From NCBI GenBank assembly GCA_017309275.1, contig JAFKLT010000039.1:31746-95745 (forward strand): 64,000 nt of DNA, written 5' to 3'. The stretch comes from Sphingomonadales bacterium. GTDB taxonomy: Bacteria > Pseudomonadota > Alphaproteobacteria > Sphingomonadales > Sphingomonadaceae. Of the stretch, positions 61,313-64,000 are shown piece by piece. The position numbers were made by a program, and so were the translations under genes. The notes under the pieces were generated by a model. That model made no database searches and had not been told where the DNA came from. It saw nothing but the letters and a program-made list of their open reading frames with translations. Positions within the stretch are counted from its first letter, which is position 1. Each line of letters starts with the position of its first letter.

Positions 61313-62077
61313 ATGGATTATGCGGCCCAGCGCGACCAGTTCCAGGCCGAAGGCTATGCGGTGTTCGACCGCATCCTCGAAGGCCCCTTGCTCGATCTGC
61401 TGCGCGAGGAATGCGGCCGCGTGATCGACCGCGAAGACGCCCGCCTCGACGCGCTCGGCGTCGAAGTCGACGGCATCAGCCACAAGGGCAAGCGCTATTT
61501 CGCCGGCGAATGCCAACGCAAACAGCCCGACCTGCGCAAGATGCTGTTCAGCGAAGTCATGGCCGACGTCTGCCGCGCGACGCTCGGCGACGACGCCTAT
61601 TTCTTCTACGACCAATATGTCGTGAAGGGCGCCGACAAGGGCATGCCGTTCAGCTGGCATCAGGATTCGGGCTATGTCGTCGGCAACGGCGGCCCCGCGG
61701 ATCACAAACCCTATCTGACCTGCTGGTGCACGCTCGACGACACCACCGTCGCCAACGGTACGGTGCGCATCATGCCCTTCTCGCAGGCCCCCGAAACCCG
61801 CGAGGGCATCGTCCCGCACATCCGTCAGCCGGGCAGCAACGACCTGGTCGGCTATACCGGCGACAATCAGGGCGTGACGCTGGAGGTCCCCGCCGGTAGC
61901 ATCGTCGCCTTCTCCAGCCTCGCGCTCCACGCCACCGGATCGAATTCGACGCCGAACATGCGCCGCGTCTATCTCGCGCAATATTCGCCCGAACCGATCC
62001 TGAACCCCGGCACCAATCACCTCCGCCGCAACGCGATCGCCTTTCTGCGCGGCGGCAGCCAGGTGACCTTCAACTGA
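61313..62077 (+). CDS. phytanoyl-CoA-dioxygenase-family Fe(II)/2-oxoglutarate oxygenase
   Basis: 254 residues. SWHQDSGYVV gives the HxD facial pair, LALHATGSNSTPNMRRVYLAQYS the distal His and the Arg that binds 2-oxoglutarate; GTVRIMPFSQ and VPAGSIVAFSS are family wording. GGGAGAGA precedes ATG 61313. Substrate unknown. The FMN-reductase gene follows at 11 bases. Related proteins hydroxylate lipids, antibiotics or small acids; an oxygenolytic role on a sulfonate is speculative. Confidence 0.85.
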   Translation: MDYAAQRDQFQAEGYAVFDRILEGPLLDLLREECGRVIDREDARLDALGVEVDGISHKGKRYFAGECQRKQPDLRKMLFSEVMADVCRATLGDDAYFFYDQYVVKGADKGMPFSWHQDSGYVVGNGGPADHKPYLTCWCTLDDTTVANGTVRIMPFSQAPETREGIVPHIRQPGSNDLVGYTGDNQGVTLEVPAGSIVAFSSLALHATGSNSTPNMRRVYLAQYSPEPILNPGTNHLRRNAIAFLRGGSQVTFN

Positions 62078-62088
62078 CGGAGGAAAAG

Positions 62089-62697
62089 ATGATCGAGCGT
62101 CCCTCGAAATCCGGAAAGCCGCGGGTCGTCGCGCTCGGCGGCAATGCGACGCCCGGCGGATCGGCCGAACGCCTGCTTCGCCATGCGCTCGCACGCTGCG
62201 AGGCGCATGGTGCAGAAACGGCGCTGTTCGCCGGCCCCGCGATCGACCTGCCGATGTATGCTCCGCACCGCAGCGAACGCGATCCCAAGGCGCAGGCTCT
62301 GATCGGCGCGTTGCGGCAGGCGAACGGCATCATCATCGCGTCGCCCGGCTATCATGGCACCGTTTCCGGGCTGGTGAAAAACGCGCTCGACTATGTGCAG
62401 GACATGGCGGGCGACGATGCCGCCTATTTCGATGGCCGTTCGGTGGGGCTGATCGCGGTTGCGGGCGGATGGCAGGCGACCGGCACGACGCTTGGCACGC
62501 TACGTTCGATCACTCACGCGCTCCGCGGCTGGCCGACGCCGATGGCCGTGACGGTGAATTCGTCGCAGCCGGTCTTTTGCGACGAGGGTAACGTCGTCGA
62601 TGCGGCCATTGCGACGCAGCTCGACCTGATGGCGCAGCAGGTGGTCAAATTCGCCGAGATGCAGGCGATGCACGCGTCGGTCGCGACCGCCGCCTGA
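62089..62697 (+). CDS. NADPH-dependent FMN reductase family protein
   Basis: 202 residues. Flavodoxin-like SsuE/ArsH-type fold with VVALGGNATPGGSAERLLRHAL (phosphate loop), IIIASPGYHGTVSGLVKNALDYV (the SPxYHGxxxGxLKNxLD signature) and VGLIAVAGGWQATGTTLGTLRSI. GGAGGAAAAG precedes the ATG. It could supply FMNH2 to a two-component monooxygenase; the only one in the window is the SsuD-like protein 18 kb away. Confidence 0.9.
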   Translation: MIERPSKSGKPRVVALGGNATPGGSAERLLRHALARCEAHGAETALFAGPAIDLPMYAPHRSERDPKAQALIGALRQANGIIIASPGYHGTVSGLVKNALDYVQDMAGDDAAYFDGRSVGLIAVAGGWQATGTTLGTLRSITHALRGWPTPMAVTVNSSQPVFCDEGNVVDAAIATQLDLMAQQVVKFAEMQAMHASVATAA

Positions 62698-62704
62698 CCG
62701 ATCG

Positions 62705-63616
62705 TCAGACCGTGGCGAGAAGGGCAAGGACGACGCCGACCGCCACGAGCAACAGGCCGACCGCCTCGTGCCACCGCACCGGCTCGCGCAGATAGAAATG
62801 CGCAAAGGCGATGGTGAAGATGACCTCGACTTGCCCGACAATCCGGACGAGCGCGGCGGGAGCGGCGGCGAAGCCGGTATACCAGCAAGCCGAACCCAGC
62901 GCCGAGAGCAGGCCGACCTGGCTCGAACTGCGCCACGATCGTCGTATTGCGTGGAGCGTCTCACGATCGCGGGCGACGATCCACGCCAGGTGAAGCCCGC
63001 TCTGAATCGCCATGACGACGACCAGCGTGACGAGCGCAGACCCGACCGTGTCGACCCCGGCAAGTTCGGCGGTCGCCAGCTTGATGGCAATGGCGGCAAA
63101 GGCGAACATCGAGCCGGCGCCAAGCCCGCAAAGCGCCGCGGGTTGACGCAGCGCGTGCCATATCTGGCGCGCGGTGATGCCCTGGCCGGCGAGCGCCAGA
63201 ATCAGCACGCCCGCAACGCCCGCGAGAATGCCGGCCCATGCCAGCGGCGGCAGATGCTCGTCGAGAAGCAGGGCAGTGACCAGCGCAGCCTGGATCGCTT
63301 CGGTTTTCGAAAAAGCGGTGCCGACGACGAAACCGCGATGGCCGAATGCCATGATCAGCAGGATCGTTCCCGCCATTTGCGTGACCGCGCCGATGGTCGA
63401 GAAGCCGAAGAAGCCTAGGCTCGGCATCTCCACGCTCATGTCCCGGATCGATAGCCACACAGCTGCGAAAAGAAGCGCGAACGGCAAGCCGTAGAGATAG
63501 CGGACCAGCCCGGCTCCGCTGACGCTGAGCTCGGCGCGCAGGCGCTGTTGTAGCGCCGTACGCCAAGCCTGGAAGAGCCCGCCGAGGAGCGATGCCGGAA
63601 GCCAGATGGGATTCAC
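62705..63616 (-). CDS. EamA/DMT-family transporter
   Basis: 303 residues, ten membrane helices as two EamA repeats (first around GLFQAWRTALQQRL...GRQ region, second around GLLSALGSACWYTGFAAAPAALVRIVGQVEVIFTIAFAHFYLREPVRWHEAVGLLLVAVGVVL). Exporter-like drug/metabolite transporter, substrate unknown. It converges on the FMN-reductase gene. Confidence 0.88.
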   Translation of the reverse strand: MNPIWLPASLLGGLFQAWRTALQQRLRAELSVSGAGLVRYLYGLPFALLFAAVWLSIRDMSVEMPSLGFFGFSTIGAVTQMAGTILLIMAFGHRGFVVGTAFSKTEAIQAALVTALLLDEHLPPLAWAGILAGVAGVLILALAGQGITARQIWHALRQPAALCGLGAGSMFAFAAIAIKLATAELAGVDTVGSALVTLVVVMAIQSGLHLAWIVARDRETLHAIRRSWRSSSQVGLLSALGSACWYTGFAAAPAALVRIVGQVEVIFTIAFAHFYLREPVRWHEAVGLLLVAVGVVLALLATV

Positions 63617-63700
63617 GCGTCGCGTTTCCGGTAGCCGAAAATCATGGGCAATCGTGGAATGTCGCGTCTCCCCCTTGCGTCTGCTCGCCGACGCCGTCTA

Positions 63701-63717
63701 TATAATTAGCATACTAA
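63701..63717 (+). promoter_or_regulatory. candidate -10 box and palindrome before the phosphotransferase gene
   Basis: TATAAT at 63701-63706 overlaps TTAGCATACTAA (63706-63717), a near-palindrome like TetR/MarR sites, about 95 bases before the ATG. Confidence 0.45.
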
Positions 63718-63812
63718 GTAAATGCTGATCGAGGCGCAACTGTGCAGACCGTGTCGGGAGAAATTTCGCAAAAGGCAATGCGGGCGACGGCCCGCAATGG
63801 ATTGAAGCGACC

Positions 63813-64000
63813 ATGAGTAGTTTTGCATCTTTGCTGACGTCGGCGATGATTGAGTTTGCCGGTTGTGGCGAGCTGGCGGGTTTGCGTCGCTTGTCTGGCG
63901 GGGCGAACATGGAGAGCTGGTCGTTCGACTGGGGCGGTGTGGGTTATGTTCTGCGGCGTGCGCCGTCGGCGGATTATATGGTGGGGCGGCCCTATGGTCA
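63813..64000 (+). CDS. APH-like phosphotransferase family protein, 3' end cut
   Basis: First 62 residues of a gene running off the window. LRRLSGGANMESWSFDWGGVGYVLRRAPSADYMVGRP resembles the N-terminal lobe of aminoglycoside-phosphotransferase-like proteins (LSGGxxxxxW and LRR) often found beside acyl-CoA dehydrogenases. The catalytic loop is outside the window, so function is open. Confidence 0.7.
   Translation, partial: MSSFASLLTSAMIEFAGCGELAGLRRLSGGANMESWSFDWGGVGYVLRRAPSADYMVGRPYG

Noticed and set aside
61313-62077. Assignment of the phytanoyl-CoA-dioxygenase-like protein as a sulfoquinovose dioxygenase
   Set aside because: The described iron-dependent alkanesulfonate dioxygenase is, as far as I recall, TauD-like; this protein belongs to another family and there is no direct evidence for the substrate.

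Overview
The window is GC-rich, gene-dense DNA that looks like a Sphingomonadales chromosome (Sphingomonas, Sphingopyxis or a relative). This is inferred from three TonB-dependent receptors each set in a catabolic island, short intergenic palindromes built on CCCGGAnTTGATCCGGG, frequent ATGA/GTGA gene overlaps, and the mix of LacI, LysR and spinster-type MFS genes. I saw no rRNA, tRNA, CRISPR array, transposase or phage gene. The first gene (alpha/beta hydrolase) and the last (APH-like phosphotransferase) are cut by the window ends.

Region A (about 0.7-11.2 kb) is a signalling island. It has a class III nucleotidyl cyclase-like protein, an RsbU/SpoIIE-type membrane PP2C phosphatase, a nucleotide-translocase-like transporter fused to a HEAT domain, two membrane sensors whose cytoplasmic tails look like PP2C domains without metal ligands, a stand-alone cyclic-nucleotide-binding protein, an RsbV-like STAS protein, an RsbW-like kinase, a SET-domain methyltransferase and a divergent fold-type III PLP decarboxylase. 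No single described system known to me combines these parts; it is the best candidate here for an undescribed signalling system.

Region B (11.2-22.1 kb) looks like a peptide/cationic amino acid utilisation island: TonB receptor, M19 dipeptidase, COG1228 amidohydrolase, ALDH7-type semialdehyde dehydrogenase (AmaB-like), cationic amino acid permease, two paralogous TPR proteins and an XRE-cupin regulator. A shared motif TTTCC(T/G)ATAGGC recurs in its promoters. Region C (22.2-27.7 kb) is a hexuronate cluster (LacI regulator, UxaB/UxuB-type reductase, UxaC, UxaA) with two perfect LacI-type palindromes 42 bp apart in the divergent promoter. Region D (27.7-38.3 kb) is mixed: LysR with DctA, two acyl-CoA dehydrogenases, a LuxR regulator, a TonB receptor followed by an MpaB-family oxygenase, and two convergent Crp/Fnr regulators.

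Region E (38.4-58.3 kb) is read here as a sulfoquinovose (plant sulfolipid sugar) island using oxidative desulfonation: a GH31 sulfoquinovosidase with the K-E-R-W-Y sulfonate-recognition set, an SsuD-like flavin monooxygenase, an aldo/keto reductase, an MFS importer, a TonB receptor, a YeiH-type exporter possibly for sulfite, and a glycerol kinase-like/FAD oxidase/GlpD operon that could use the glycerol released from sulfoquinovosyl glycerol. Three copies of a palindrome close to TGACAGCGNTGTCA lie before the MFS gene, the reductase and the isomerase gene, so the local LacI regulator probably controls much of the island. Region F (58.3-64 kb) has a long non-coding stretch with duplicated segments, a CPBP membrane protease behind a perfect palindromic operator, and a LysR/phytanoyl-CoA-dioxygenase-like/FMN-reductase group followed by an EamA transporter and the cut phosphotransferase.
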